DNA of 13,238 nt from DAOUEX01 sp034430235 (GCA_964478075.1 CAYZGO010000050.1:1-13238), one strand, 5' to 3'. Counted from the first letter of the stretch, positions 1 through 7,917 are shown. Notes: generated from the sequence alone by a model not told the origin. Numbers and translations are program-made.

Positions 1-87
1 GGGACAAAGGTGGCCCCAGGACCAAAGGCAATGACACGCGCGAAGGAGTTCTCAGTGCGTCAGTGGTTCTCTAGCTCTACGGGGTGA
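1..87 (+). CDS. C-terminal tail of an unrecognised upstream gene (partial)
   Basis: Frame 1 is open from the window edge to a TGA at 85-87 and encodes 28 residues ending in EFSVRQWFSSSTG. It stops 6 bases before the GTG of the next gene, and that gene's likely ribosome binding site overlaps the stop codon. This is the arrangement expected for two genes in one operon. The tail is too short to assign to a family, and a chance open frame cannot be excluded. Confidence 0.4.
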   Translation, partial: GTKVAPGPKAMTRAKEFSVRQWFSSSTG

Positions 88-93
88 GATGTC

Positions 94-854
94 GTGTTGA
101 GTACTCCGTCGAGGGAAGAAATCGAACATCGCTTCCAACAACTGTGTGCTGAGGTAGGCCGCCGGGGTATCGTGGGCTTCTCGCCTGTGAGTGCGGTGCG
201 CTTACTGCCAGCCCAGGCGCAGTACCTTCAATACAAGCTGAGAACGCTGGAGCCCACCGAAGACGTTACAGCCGTCTCTCTCGGTTTGTTTTACTATGAG
301 CATGAGGTTCTGGCCGTGCCTTCAACGTGGAGGAACAAGCCCTCACCAGATGACCGCTGGAATGACTATGCTCGCGCTTATCAGACGTTGAATCGCTTAC
401 TCAACCACTTTGTGGCTACGCTGGCTACCGAGTTCGGGGGATTGCTGAGCAAGTCACTGTCGAAGGCTGTGCGAAGAAGCTCGAACATGTCGCTCGCTAC
501 TTTCCGCATTGCGTTTCGCACCGCGCCTTCGCCGAGGCAGCAGGGCTGGTTTGGCGCGGCAGGCACGGTCTGATTGTGACGCCGGAAGTCGGCCCAGCGC
601 TGCGCCTTGCCACCTTCTTTGTTCCTGGCAGCACCTCACGGCTGCACAAACGGTATGGGGGATGCGCTGACTGCCATGCCTGTCTGGACATCTGTCCCAT
701 TCTGCGAATGGGAGGCGACTATCGGGAGGCGTGTCGCCTGCGTCTGGCCGCGCTTGGCCTGCAGGACGAGGTATGCGGCATCTGCGTGCGTGTCTGTTGG
801 GAGCATGTCACAGCACGATCTGCACAGGGGCAGCGCACGCCTAGCGACAAGTAG
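94..854 (+). pseudogene. QueG-like double 4Fe-4S cluster protein, split by a frameshift
   Basis: Two overlapping frames together encode about 253 residues of one protein. The first frame (GTG at 94, preceded by GGGGTGAG) reads well up to ATEFGG and then becomes unlike the family. The frame used from about 441 onward reads IAEQVTVEGC, then YFPHCVSHRAFAEAAG and GLIVTPEVGPALRLATF. It ends with a ferredoxin-like CxxCxxCxxxCP motif (Cys codons at 663, 672, 681, 693) and a second group (732, 774, 783, 795; CxxCxxxC). These features resemble the C-terminal part of epoxyqueuosine reductase QueG and related Fer4_16 proteins. QueG reduces epoxyqueuosine to queuosine in tRNA, but this protein is shorter and the exact substrate cannot be read from sequence. 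One extra G in the run at 436-440 would restore a single frame. The break may be a true mutation, a sequencing or assembly error, or recoding. A stop at 571-573 would otherwise truncate the protein before both clusters. Confidence 0.8.
436..440 (+). other. Frameshift site in a G homopolymer
   Basis: Five consecutive G residues mark where the Fe-S protein changes frame. With six G residues the reading is Phe-Gly-Gly-Ile-Ala-Glu-Gln and the downstream conserved frame is joined without loss. Homopolymers are common places for both replication slippage and sequencing error. Confidence 0.7.
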
Positions 855-917
855 CAACCAGATACTAACAGCATTTGTCTTTGAGCATCGTCTGGATTGG
901 ACAGGCAGCTTGCAACC

Positions 918-1583
918 CTAGATTTTGCCGAAGCGATACTTTGCCAAGGTCCACAGAGCCGGCAGCCCGTCTCGCCAGGGGCTCAGTTTCTTGGCTTTGC
1001 GCGGCCTATACCAGATGGGAACCTCGTGGATGTGGTAGCCACGGCGTAACAGCTTGGCCGTGATCTCTGGTTCGATCTGGAAACGGGTTGCTTGCAAGTC
1101 CAGGCTCAACATCACCTCGCGCGGCATGAGCTTGTAACAGGTCTCCATGTCGGATATGCGTGACCCATAGAGGACGTTGGTGCAGAAGGTCAGAAACTTG
1201 TTGCCCAAACGCAAGAGCAGTTTCTGACTCTCCAGATCTCGTACGCCGTAAACCACCTGAGCCTTGCCGTTCAATACCGGCTCCAACAGCGTGGGATAGT
1301 CGTTTGGGTCGTATTCCAGGTCAGCATCCTGGATGATTACCAAGTCACCAGTGGCATGTGCAAGAGCGGTACAGATGGCTGTGCCCTTGCCCTGGTTGAC
1401 CTGGTGCCTGTAGATGCGTACGCCTGCGTTCTTGACAGTGTTCAACACACCCCAGGTGTTATCGCTGGAGCAGTCGTCCACGACGATGACTTCCTTCTCA
1501 ACAGGAACAGCCAAGACGCAATTCAACAACTCCTGGACGTCGTTCTCTTCGTTGAACACCGGAATGAGCACTGATAGCTTCAC
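918..1583 (-). CDS. Family 2 glycosyltransferase (dolichol-/polyprenyl-phosphate sugar transferase type)
   Basis: The 221-residue product has a GT-A fold signature. It opens with KLSVLIPVFNEE, followed by VIVVDDCSSDNTW (residues 32-44), NQGKGTAI (63-70) and the nucleotide-sugar and metal-binding QDADLEYDP containing Asp86-x-Asp88. This pattern is typical of DPM1-like enzymes that move a sugar from a nucleotide donor to a polyprenyl phosphate at the cytoplasmic membrane face. No transmembrane segment is visible, so it is the short soluble form. I chose the GTG at 1583 because the conserved N-terminus begins there. The frame stays open upstream, but that part is unlike the family and runs into the divergent polX gene. 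A strong promoter lies about 80 bases upstream. The sugar and acceptor are unknown. It is convergent with the broken Fe-S gene. Confidence 0.88.
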   Translation of the reverse strand: MKLSVLIPVFNEENDVQELLNCVLAVPVEKEVIVVDDCSSDNTWGVLNTVKNAGVRIYRHQVNQGKGTAICTALAHATGDLVIIQDADLEYDPNDYPTLLEPVLNGKAQVVYGVRDLESQKLLLRLGNKFLTFCTNVLYGSRISDMETCYKLMPREVMLSLDLQATRFQIEPEITAKLLRRGYHIHEVPIWYRPRKAKKLSPWRDGLPALWTLAKYRFGKI

Positions 1584-1662
1584 TCGATTTCCAGTCCTCT
1601 GTATTGCTTCCCGTCGGGTCGACGCAAAAGCGTGCCGCGGGCTTGCGGCATCACCGCGGGCA

Positions 1663-1691
1663 ATTCTAGCGCAAAGCAGATGCTTTGTCAA
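1663..1691 (-). promoter_or_regulatory. Sigma-70 type promoter for the glycosyltransferase
   Basis: Read on the minus strand, TTGACA (1691-1686) is followed after 17 bases by TAGAAT (1668-1663). The predicted start near 1656 gives a leader of about 73 bases before the GTG at 1583. The leader contains a short GC hairpin (GCCGC at 1634-1638 with GCGGC at 1645-1649). Confidence 0.75.
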
Positions 1692-1759
1692 AGGCAGGTT
1701 CCAGGGTTCTGTGCGGCTAATCGTCTGTTGCTCCGGTGGCCTGGACAGTGTTAGCCAGA

Positions 1760-1789
1760 TTGTCAAGTGTGTGCAAGTTGGGCTATAAT
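1760..1789 (+). promoter_or_regulatory. Sigma-70 type promoter for polX
   Basis: TTGTCA (1760-1765) and TATAAT (1784-1789) are separated by 18 bases. Transcription should start near 1796, which would place the GGAGG ribosome binding site (1796-1800) at the very 5' end of the mRNA. It diverges from the glycosyltransferase promoter. Confidence 0.75.
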
Positions 1790-1806
1790 TACCCTGGAGG
1801 TCACCC

Positions 1807-3537
1807 GTGACTAATCGTGAAGTCGCTACTCTGCTGCGGCGCATTGCAGACATGCTGGAAATCAAGGGTGAGGTGATCTACAAATCGCTTGCCTATCGCA
1901 AGGCCGCAGATAATATCGAGGCGCTTGGACGTGACATCCATGAGGTCTGGCGGCAAGGCAAGCTGCGCGAGATTCCCGGTGTCGGAAAGGCACTGGAAAA
2001 GAAACTCAACGAGTTGTTGACCACCGGGCGTCTGGGCTACTATGAGGAACTTCAGGAAGAGATCCCTGTTGGCGTGGTTAGCTTGCTGGCCATCCCTGAC
2101 GTAGGTTCCAAAACGGCCAGGCTGCTCTGGGAGGAGCTGGGGGCGCTCAGCGTGGCCGATGTCGAGCATGCGGCGCGCGAAGGCAAGCTACGCAGCGTGC
2201 CTGGCCTGGGCGTACGCTCGGAGCAGCGCATCCTCGAAGGTATCGAATCGCTCTACCGCCGCACTACACGTATCCCGCTAGGTGTTGCCTGGCCCGTAGC
2301 AAGAGAACTGGTGGAAGCCTTGCGCCACGAATTGGGCATCGAGGCAGTGGAACCGGTGGGTAGCCTGCGGCGCATGAAGGCTACTGTCGGTGACATTGAC
2401 CTGCTTGTTGCCCATGAAGAGCCAGCATGTGTTACGGCCGCCTTCATCGAGCTGCCACAGGTGGCAGAAGTTGTCTCATCTGGGCCGACCCGCTCCACAG
2501 TCATTCTGCACAATGGCCCGCAGGTTGACTTGCGTGCCTTGCCGCCAGAACGCTACGGTTCGCTGCTGCAGTACTTCACTGGCAGCAAGGATCACAATGT
2601 GGCCTTGCGTGGGCTGGCGCTCAGCAAGGGGCTCAGCCTCAGTGAGTATGGCTTCAAGCGTGGGGAGCAGGAAATACTCTGCCCCACTGAGGAAGATGTT
2701 TACCAGACATTGGGGCTGCCCTGGATTCCTCCGGAGTTGCGTGAGGATCGTGGCGAACTGCAAGCTGCACAACAGGACAGGCTGCCGACACTTGTGCAGC
2801 GAAAGGACATTCACGGTGACCTGCACGTGCACACGGACTGGAGCGATGGGGCGGCAACCCTGGCCGAGATGGCTGAAGCAGCGCAGAAGCTCGGCTATGA
2901 GTACCTGGTCATCTCTGACCACACACAGAGCCTTGGTGTGGCGAGGGGGTTGGATGTGACCAGGCTGCGGCAGCAGCGCGCTGAGATCGAACAATTAAAC
3001 CAGGGCTTCTCCGGCTTCCGTTTGTTGCGAGGAGCGGAGGTGGAGATACGCGGCGATGGCACCTTGGACTATCCAGACGAGGTTCTGCGAGAGATGGAAG
3101 TGGTTATCGCTTCAGTGCACACAGGCCTGCGACAGGACAAAGAAACGATCACTGATCGTGTAGTCCGTGCCATGCGCAATCCCCACGTGGATATCATTGG
3201 ACATCCTTCAGGACGCATTCTGGGCCAGCGCGAAGCCACAAACGTGGACCTTGATTGCGTACTACAAATGGCAGCAGAGACCGGCACTATCCTGGAAGTG
3301 AATTCCATTCCCAATCGCCTGGACCTGGACGACGTGCACGTGCGCCAGGCCATCAAGTTAGGCGTGTCGTTATCCATAGATAGTGACGCACACAGCACTA
3401 GGGGCCTGGAAGCGATAGGATATGGAGTGGCTACAGCACGGCGAGGTTGGGCTGAGGCGCGACATATTGTTAATACGCAGCCCCTGAAGCAGTTTCTTGA
3501 TCTACTGGCGCGCAAGGAACAAGGCCCAAAGTGCTGA
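1807..3537 (+). CDS. polX: DNA polymerase/3'-5' exonuclease PolX
   Basis: The 576-residue length matches bacterial family X polymerases, which fill short gaps in DNA repair. Helix-hairpin-helix motifs appear near the N-terminus (IPGVGKAL, IPDVGSKTA, VPGLGVRSE). The nucleotidyltransferase core has the Gly185-Ser186 motif, the metal-binding Asp196-x-Asp198 and a third Asp at 241. From about residue 338 a PHP domain follows with its metal ligands visible: HVH at 340-342, SDH, GAEVE, SVHTG, GHPSGR and SDAHS. This is the Mn-dependent exonuclease module. All key residues are present, so the enzyme should be active in both functions. The start is GTG at 1807, six bases after GGAGG. The next gene begins 35 bases after its stop and is probably co-transcribed. 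Confidence 0.96.
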   Translation: MTNREVATLLRRIADMLEIKGEVIYKSLAYRKAADNIEALGRDIHEVWRQGKLREIPGVGKALEKKLNELLTTGRLGYYEELQEEIPVGVVSLLAIPDVGSKTARLLWEELGALSVADVEHAAREGKLRSVPGLGVRSEQRILEGIESLYRRTTRIPLGVAWPVARELVEALRHELGIEAVEPVGSLRRMKATVGDIDLLVAHEEPACVTAAFIELPQVAEVVSSGPTRSTVILHNGPQVDLRALPPERYGSLLQYFTGSKDHNVALRGLALSKGLSLSEYGFKRGEQEILCPTEEDVYQTLGLPWIPPELREDRGELQAAQQDRLPTLVQRKDIHGDLHVHTDWSDGAATLAEMAEAAQKLGYEYLVISDHTQSLGVARGLDVTRLRQQRAEIEQLNQGFSGFRLLRGAEVEIRGDGTLDYPDEVLREMEVVIASVHTGLRQDKETITDRVVRAMRNPHVDIIGHPSGRILGQREATNVDLDCVLQMAAETGTILEVNSIPNRLDLDDVHVRQAIKLGVSLSIDSDAHSTRGLEAIGYGVATARRGWAEARHIVNTQPLKQFLDLLARKEQGPKC

Positions 3538-3572
3538 TAATGGGGGCCCTACGGCATAGAAAGGACAAACTC

Positions 3573-4091
3573 ATGTCACCTGATGCGGTGCAAACTGACA
3601 AAGTGCGTGATGAGAAGGAGACGAAGCCAAGGCGCAAGTCGTGGATGGAATTCGTGTCTCAGAGGCAGATGCTCTTGGCCCTCGCACTACTGCTGGTAGC
3701 AATTGCTGGCCTGTGCTGGATCAGCGGCCTTTCGAACATACTGAGACCACTGCCGCCACCGACTGCGACGCGCACGCCGTTGCCGACTTTTACGCCCCGC
3801 CCGACCGTAACGCTCACTATGACGCCCACGCCCACGGCTACCGCCACCCCTGAACCGCAGGTCATGCCTGGGGTACAGGTGACGGTTAGCGGTACTGTGG
3901 GACAGAACCTTCGTCTTCGTGCTGGCCCTGGCTTGACACAAGAGACGCTCAGCATATTGGAAGAGGGGACACGACTGACAGTACTGGAAGGGTCTGAGGC
4001 GGCTGACGGCTACGAATGGTGGAAAGTGCGGACAGATGATGGTCAGGAGGGCTGGGTAGCGGGCAACTGGCTCATTCCCGTCGTTCCCTAG
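3573..4091 (+). CDS. Membrane-anchored bacterial SH3 (SH3b) domain protein
   Basis: The 172-residue product has a basic, charged N-terminus (about 1-31), one transmembrane helix (about 33-53), a Thr/Pro-rich spacer (about 59-93) and a C-terminal SH3b domain (about 103-172). SH3b hallmarks are LRLRAGPGLTQETLSILEEG, then YEWWKVRTDDGQEGWVAGNWL. SH3b domains commonly bind cell-wall peptides, so the domain probably faces outward with the spacer crossing the wall layer. No catalytic domain is present. I chose the ATG at 3573 because AAAGGA lies 8 bases upstream. An in-frame ATG at 3531 overlaps the end of polX and lacks a good ribosome binding site. The position after polX suggests shared transcription rather than shared function. 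Confidence 0.85.
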   Translation: MSPDAVQTDKVRDEKETKPRRKSWMEFVSQRQMLLALALLLVAIAGLCWISGLSNILRPLPPPTATRTPLPTFTPRPTVTLTMTPTPTATATPEPQVMPGVQVTVSGTVGQNLRLRAGPGLTQETLSILEEGTRLTVLEGSEAADGYEWWKVRTDDGQEGWVAGNWLIPVVP

Positions 4092-4131
4092 CTGTGCTGG
4101 ATGATAGGCATGTTCGCTTGATGCCCATGTT

Positions 4132-4157
4132 GCTGGCACGTGTTCGCATTTGCCAGC
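4132..4157 (+). other. Hairpin in the gap before the lipoprotein gene
   Basis: GCTGGCA (4132-4138) pairs with TGCCAGC (4151-4157) around a 12-base loop containing TGTTCGC. A weaker neighbouring hairpin (GGCA 4107-4110 with TGCC 4122-4125) also has TGTTCGC in its loop. No T tract follows, so this is not a clear intrinsic terminator. It may be an mRNA processing or attenuation structure. Confidence 0.3.
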
Positions 4158-4208
4158 CTCTGTGCGGTGAGATAACCATCTTTGTTCATAGATGAGGAGG
4201 GTGTTCAG

Positions 4209-6104
4209 ATGCACAAGCGCATCTGGCTATTGGGCTTGGTCCTATCGGCGGTTACACTGATGCTCAGTGGTTGTGCACGGTTAGAGCACTATAAGGACCT
4301 GTTGTGGCCTCCCGCTCCGACTTTGACAGTTACAGTGACGCTGGGGCAGGTCCGTGACGCGATCACCAAGTTGCCGGTTGCGGGGGCACGGCTGCAAGCA
4401 GGGACTGTAACTGCACTCAGCGATGTGGAGGGCACGTTTTCCATACCCTCGTTGGGCGAGGATGGCATCAACATCACCGCACCGGGCTACGAGGCGGCAC
4501 AGATCCGGCCACGCTTGGGATTTCCCCTGGTAGTTGATCTCGTGCCCGACGCGCCCACGACCCTTCACATCATCTACAGCTACGAGATGCGACACGAGTT
4601 CGGACGAGAGTATGACCTGTTGCACCCTGATATGCAGGCGCTGTTCAGCCGTGATGAGTTCATCCGGCACATGGAACAGTATCGACCCTATGACATCGTT
4701 GACTTTTCAGTTGGGACTGCTGACATGCTCATGTCAGGAATGGTGCTTGGTAGGTACTATGACAATGTGGCACAGATGCCTGTGCAAGCCACGGTGCGTA
4801 TTGGAGAACAACTGACGCAGCGAGCCTGGTTGGGTTATGCGGCGAAGGCGGACGGCGAATGGCGTTGGTTCCGTGGTCCCCTGATCTGGCCGACGCTGTT
4901 GCCTACAGCCACATCTATTCCATTGCCTACAGTTACGCTGACCCTGTCGCCCACAGCTACGTCTACCCCGCAGCCAACAGGCACGCCAACTCCCACGGCT
5001 GTGGCCAGCCCCACGCCCTACTATGAGCTGATTCCGCCTGGCAGTCAGGCAGTTGTGATTGTGCACGGAGCCGGTCTGCACACCGGGCCCGGCGGCCATT
5101 ATCTCGTGGCCTGGAGCCTCACGCGGGGCACGGTGGTGCTTATTCTGGAGTGGCCACGCTGGGTGGAAGGTTTGCCGTGGTATGAGGTGCGGGTTGTCGG
5201 CCCCGATCGCAGTGGGTGGTGCAACGGTGCCTATCTCGTGCCATTAGCTGTCACAGCGACGCCTACGAGTCAGCCGAGCACGCCTGTGCCACCGACGGCG
5301 CAGCGTATTGCCTTTACCAGTGAGCGCAATGGCAACCGCGAGGTGTATATGGTGAATCCAGATGGTACGGGCCTGCGGAACCTGACGTGGCATGCTGCGC
5401 AGGACGCCGATGCCAGTTGGTCACCGACGCGCGATCGCCTCGCTTTCGTCTCAGATCGCAGCGGCAACAATGACATTTTCTTGGTGAATGCTGATGGAAG
5501 CGGTCTGATGCAAATCACTTTCAGTGCTGCGGACGAGATTCATCCTGCCTGGTCACGGGACGGTGCGCTGATTGCTTACGTCTCCAATCAGGACGGTGAC
5601 TGGGAGATCTTTATGATAAACGCCAATGGCACTGGAGTTGTCCAACTGACGCGCAATGAGGCATGGGATAGCTATCCTTCCTGGAGTCCGGACAGCAGAA
5701 AGCTGGTTTTCACTTCAGAGCGGGATGGCAACTATGAGTTGTACCTCTATGATCTGGAGACTCACACCGAAACTCGCTTGACCAACAACGTGGCTTCAGA
5801 CGCTTTCCCTGCCTGGGCCCCCGCTGGCGACAAGATTGCCTTCACTTCGGCACGAGATGGACAATTGGAACTCTACCTGCTTGATTTGGCGGCCACTCTG
5901 AATAGGGTAACGCGCCTGACCTATACTGTACCTGCGAATGCAGCCAATCGCTACCCCTCCTGGTCAGGCGACGGATGCTGGCTGGCCTTTACCTCCTGGC
6001 GTGATGGCAATGCCGAAATCTACGTCATCCATCGCAATGGCTGGGGGTTGCGCAATCTGACAAATGACCCTGCGGCTGATGAGTCCCCTGCCTGGGCTGA
6101 CTAG
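4209..6104 (+). CDS. Multidomain surface lipoprotein with SH3b-like domain and six-repeat PD40 propeller
   Basis: The 631-residue protein begins with a lipoprotein signal peptide; the lipobox is Leu19-Ser-Gly-Cys22. Next comes a carboxypeptidase-regulatory-like beta domain (about 45-110: GQVRDAITKLPVAGARL, VEGTFSIPSLG). A region resembling NTF2-like domains follows (about 117-225). A Thr/Pro-rich spacer, an SH3b-like segment (about 271-345: GAGLHTGPGGHY, WYEVRVVG) and a second Thr/Pro spacer come next. From residue 365 there are six PD40/TolB-type repeats, each with an IAFTSxRDGNxEIY-like strand and a PxWSPDG-like end, which suggests a six-bladed propeller. I chose the ATG at 4209 because GAGGAGG lies 8 bases upstream and the signal peptide starts there. 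No catalytic residues are evident, so a binding or scaffold role outside the membrane is inferred. The NTF2-like call is the least certain part. Confidence 0.88.
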   Translation: MHKRIWLLGLVLSAVTLMLSGCARLEHYKDLLWPPAPTLTVTVTLGQVRDAITKLPVAGARLQAGTVTALSDVEGTFSIPSLGEDGINITAPGYEAAQIRPRLGFPLVVDLVPDAPTTLHIIYSYEMRHEFGREYDLLHPDMQALFSRDEFIRHMEQYRPYDIVDFSVGTADMLMSGMVLGRYYDNVAQMPVQATVRIGEQLTQRAWLGYAAKADGEWRWFRGPLIWPTLLPTATSIPLPTVTLTLSPTATSTPQPTGTPTPTAVASPTPYYELIPPGSQAVVIVHGAGLHTGPGGHYLVAWSLTRGTVVLILEWPRWVEGLPWYEVRVVGPDRSGWCNGAYLVPLAVTATPTSQPSTPVPPTAQRIAFTSERNGNREVYMVNPDGTGLRNLTWHAAQDADASWSPTRDRLAFVSDRSGNNDIFLVNADGSGLMQITFSAADEIHPAWSRDGALIAYVSNQDGDWEIFMINANGTGVVQLTRNEAWDSYPSWSPDSRKLVFTSERDGNYELYLYDLETHTETRLTNNVASDAFPAWAPAGDKIAFTSARDGQLELYLLDLAATLNRVTRLTYTVPANAANRYPSWSGDGCWLAFTSWRDGNAEIYVIHRNGWGLRNLTNDPAADESPAWAD

Positions 6105-6152
6105 ACAGACGTGGGTCTTGCTATCTCACTGGAGAGCACAGGGGCTGGACTC

Positions 6153-6251
6153 AGACTTTGGAAGTTTCGGGGAATAATCTCGCTAGTAAATCAACTGGGA
6201 CATTTGGAATAACTGTATCAGCGAAAGGGTTACCGGAAACTTCCAAAGTCT
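6153..6251. repeat. MITE-like element with perfect 16-bp inverted ends
   Basis: AGACTTTGGAAGTTTC (6153-6168) is repeated exactly, inverted, at 6236-6251. Moving inward, about 20 more bases on each side still pair at roughly 14 of 20 positions. The whole unit is about 99 bp with no open frame. No clear target-site duplication is visible. It could be a small non-autonomous mobile element or a large hairpin at the end of the lipoprotein transcript. Confidence 0.6.
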
Positions 6252-6279
6252 TAAGTTGACATTAGTATTTTACTGCATC

Positions 6280-6288
6280 AAGGAGGTG
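6280..6288 (+). promoter_or_regulatory. Near-perfect Shine-Dalgarno site for the YbaK-type gene
   Basis: AAGGAGGTG lies 5 bases before the ATG at 6294 and fixes that start. A TTGACA occurs at 6256-6261, just outside the inverted-repeat element, but no convincing -10 box follows at the right distance. Confidence 0.7.
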
Positions 6289-6293
6289 GAACT

Positions 6294-6761
6294 ATGACAT
6301 GCAGGAAACGACTGGAGAAGCTGTTCCGGGAGGAGAGAGTCAAGTTTAGCGTATCGAAGCATACGGAAGCTTACAGTGCGCAACGCGTGGCAAGCCTCTT
6401 GCACATACCCGGCCGACAACTGGCCAAGGTTGTGATGATCAAGGCGGATGGGGCGCTGGTCATGCTGGTGCTGCCTGCTCCCTACAGACTCAACTTTGCC
6501 AAGGTCAAGAAGGCGCTGAAAGCAAGGAACGTGCGCTTAGCCAGGGAGGAAGAGTTCACCGACATTTTCCCAGATTGCGAAGTAGGAGCGATGCCGCCTT
6601 TTGGTAATCTATACAACGTTGACCTCTACGTTGACCGCAGCCTGACCACTCAGTCTGGAATTGCTTTCCCCGCAGGGTCGCATCGGGAGATCATGCAGAT
6701 TAGTTACGCTGACTTTGAGAGGATTGCACAGCCAGCAGTAGCTGATTTCACCGCAGGATAG
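6294..6761 (+). CDS. YbaK/EbsC-type aminoacyl-tRNA deacylase
   Basis: The 155-residue protein is the usual size of free-standing YbaK/ProX-type editing proteins, which hydrolyse mischarged aminoacyl-tRNAs such as Cys- or Ala-tRNA(Pro). Visible family features are the early YSAQRVASLLHIPG, the conserved lysine in LAKVVMIKADG, the strand VMLVLPAPYRLN, the glycine-rich GAMPPFGNLYNV and the late IAFPAGSHREIMQISYADF. These together form the substrate pocket in the family. The preferred tRNA cannot be told from sequence. The gene stands alone between the inverted-repeat element and the convergent pfk gene. Its start is well supported by the strong ribosome binding site. Confidence 0.85.
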   Translation: MTCRKRLEKLFREERVKFSVSKHTEAYSAQRVASLLHIPGRQLAKVVMIKADGALVMLVLPAPYRLNFAKVKKALKARNVRLAREEEFTDIFPDCEVGAMPPFGNLYNVDLYVDRSLTTQSGIAFPAGSHREIMQISYADFERIAQPAVADFTAG

Positions 6762-6783
6762 AGCGCGCGTGCGAAGCGCTTTT
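6762..6783 (+). terminator. Possible weak terminator after the YbaK-type gene
   Basis: AGCGC (6762-6766) can pair with GCGCT (6776-6780), followed by four T residues. The stem is only 5 bp. A second hairpin, GGCAGG (6803-6808) with CCTGCC (6816-6821), lies just past the convergent pfk stop and has no T tract. Confidence 0.35.
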
Positions 6784-6833
6784 CACCGGAGCATTGGCGA
6801 CAGGCAGGCACGCATCCTGCCCCTCGCATCATC

Positions 6834-7868
6834 CTAGTAGAAGAGCTTGGCTAGGTCGCACAGGTCGCTGTCTACTTCTTTTGTTTTGCCGGCGATTTCC
6901 TCCAGAGGAATGTCAGTGATCTTGTCCCCCTGCAAAGCGACCATGCGTCCGAACTTGCCTCGCTTGATCAGGTCAACTGCGTACACGCCCATACGTGTGG
7001 CGAGTACGCGATCGAAGACCGTGGGTGAACCACCACGCTGCAGGTGACCCAGCTTGACGGAACGGGTCTCAAAGCCTGTGCGGTCTTCAATAGCTTTGGC
7101 TACGGTTGAGCCGAGCCCGCGCAGGTCGAGCCGAATGTGACCAAACTGGTCCTTACGCTTTGCCGCCTCAGCTTCGTTCTCGTAAACCTCGGCTATCTTG
7201 GCTGCTTCAGCGACGACCACGATGCTGAATTTCTTGCCCATCTCCCGGCGGCGCTTGACATGCTCACACACTTCAGCAATGCTAGAGGGTTTCTCTGGTG
7301 TGAAGATGTAGTCGGCCCCGCCGGCTAGGCCGCCCATCACAGCCACCCAGCCGGTGTAACGCCCCATGACTTCAACCACAATCACGCGGTGGTGTGATTC
7401 GGCGGTGGTGTGCAGCTTATCTAGAGCTTCGGCCACGGTCGTTACTGCTGTATTGAACCCGATGCAGTAGTCAGTGCCGGGCACATCGTTGTCTATGGTC
7501 TTAGGTATGCCTACTGCCGGGACGCCGCGTTTACTCAGCTGGGCGCATACGCCCAGCGTGTCGTCACCGCCAATAGCTACGATGGCGTCCAACCGAAACT
7601 TCCGGGCATTGGCAATGGCTTTCTCCATATCCCCGGGCTTCTTGGTCAGGTTGGTGCGCGAGGACCCCAAGACGGTTCCGCCCTTGTGCAGAATGCCGGA
7701 GACGGCGGTGCGGTCCAGGGGGTTGATTATGCCATCGCGTAGTCCCTTCCAACCATCGTGGATGCCATAGACTTCCCAGCCGTAGTCGAAGGCACGCCTG
7801 GCCACGGCGCGGATGGCTGCATTCAAGCCAGGCACGTCGCCCCCACCGGTCAAGACTCCAATGCGCAT
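6834..7868 (-). CDS. pfkA: 6-phosphofructokinase, PPi-type signature
   Basis: The 344-residue product has the full phosphofructokinase layout: TGGGDVPGLNAAIR at the N-terminus, GGDDTLG (100-106), PKTIDNDVPGTDY with catalytic Asp126 and Asp128, EVMGRYTGW and GHLQRGGSP. Two positions decide the phosphoryl donor. The residue after GGD is Asp103 where ATP enzymes have Gly, and Lys123 replaces the Gly of PGTIDND. Asp plus Lys at these sites is the known signature of pyrophosphate-dependent enzymes (for example group III actinomycete PFKs). The reaction is therefore probably fructose 6-phosphate plus PPi to fructose 1,6-bisphosphate, and reversible. The ATG at 7868 has AAGGAGA 6 bases upstream. It lies 49 bases after fba on the same strand, so the two form an operon for adjacent glycolytic steps. 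Confidence 0.93.
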   Translation of the reverse strand: MRIGVLTGGGDVPGLNAAIRAVARRAFDYGWEVYGIHDGWKGLRDGIINPLDRTAVSGILHKGGTVLGSSRTNLTKKPGDMEKAIANARKFRLDAIVAIGGDDTLGVCAQLSKRGVPAVGIPKTIDNDVPGTDYCIGFNTAVTTVAEALDKLHTTAESHHRVIVVEVMGRYTGWVAVMGGLAGGADYIFTPEKPSSIAEVCEHVKRRREMGKKFSIVVVAEAAKIAEVYENEAEAAKRKDQFGHIRLDLRGLGSTVAKAIEDRTGFETRSVKLGHLQRGGSPTVFDRVLATRMGVYAVDLIKRGKFGRMVALQGDKITDIPLEEIAGKTKEVDSDLCDLAKLFY

Positions 7869-7917
7869 GTGCTTTCTCCTTCCATCTGTTCAATGGAATG
7901 CTAGACCTGGGCCTGAG

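Noticed and set aside
576..854. A separate small Fe-S protein gene starting at 576
   Set aside because: The conserved family sequence continues upstream of 576 in the same frame, so this is the second half of the frameshifted gene rather than an independent gene.
1584..1865. N-terminal extension of the glycosyltransferase
   Set aside because: The extra 94 residues have no family similarity, cross both promoters and overlap the start of polX.
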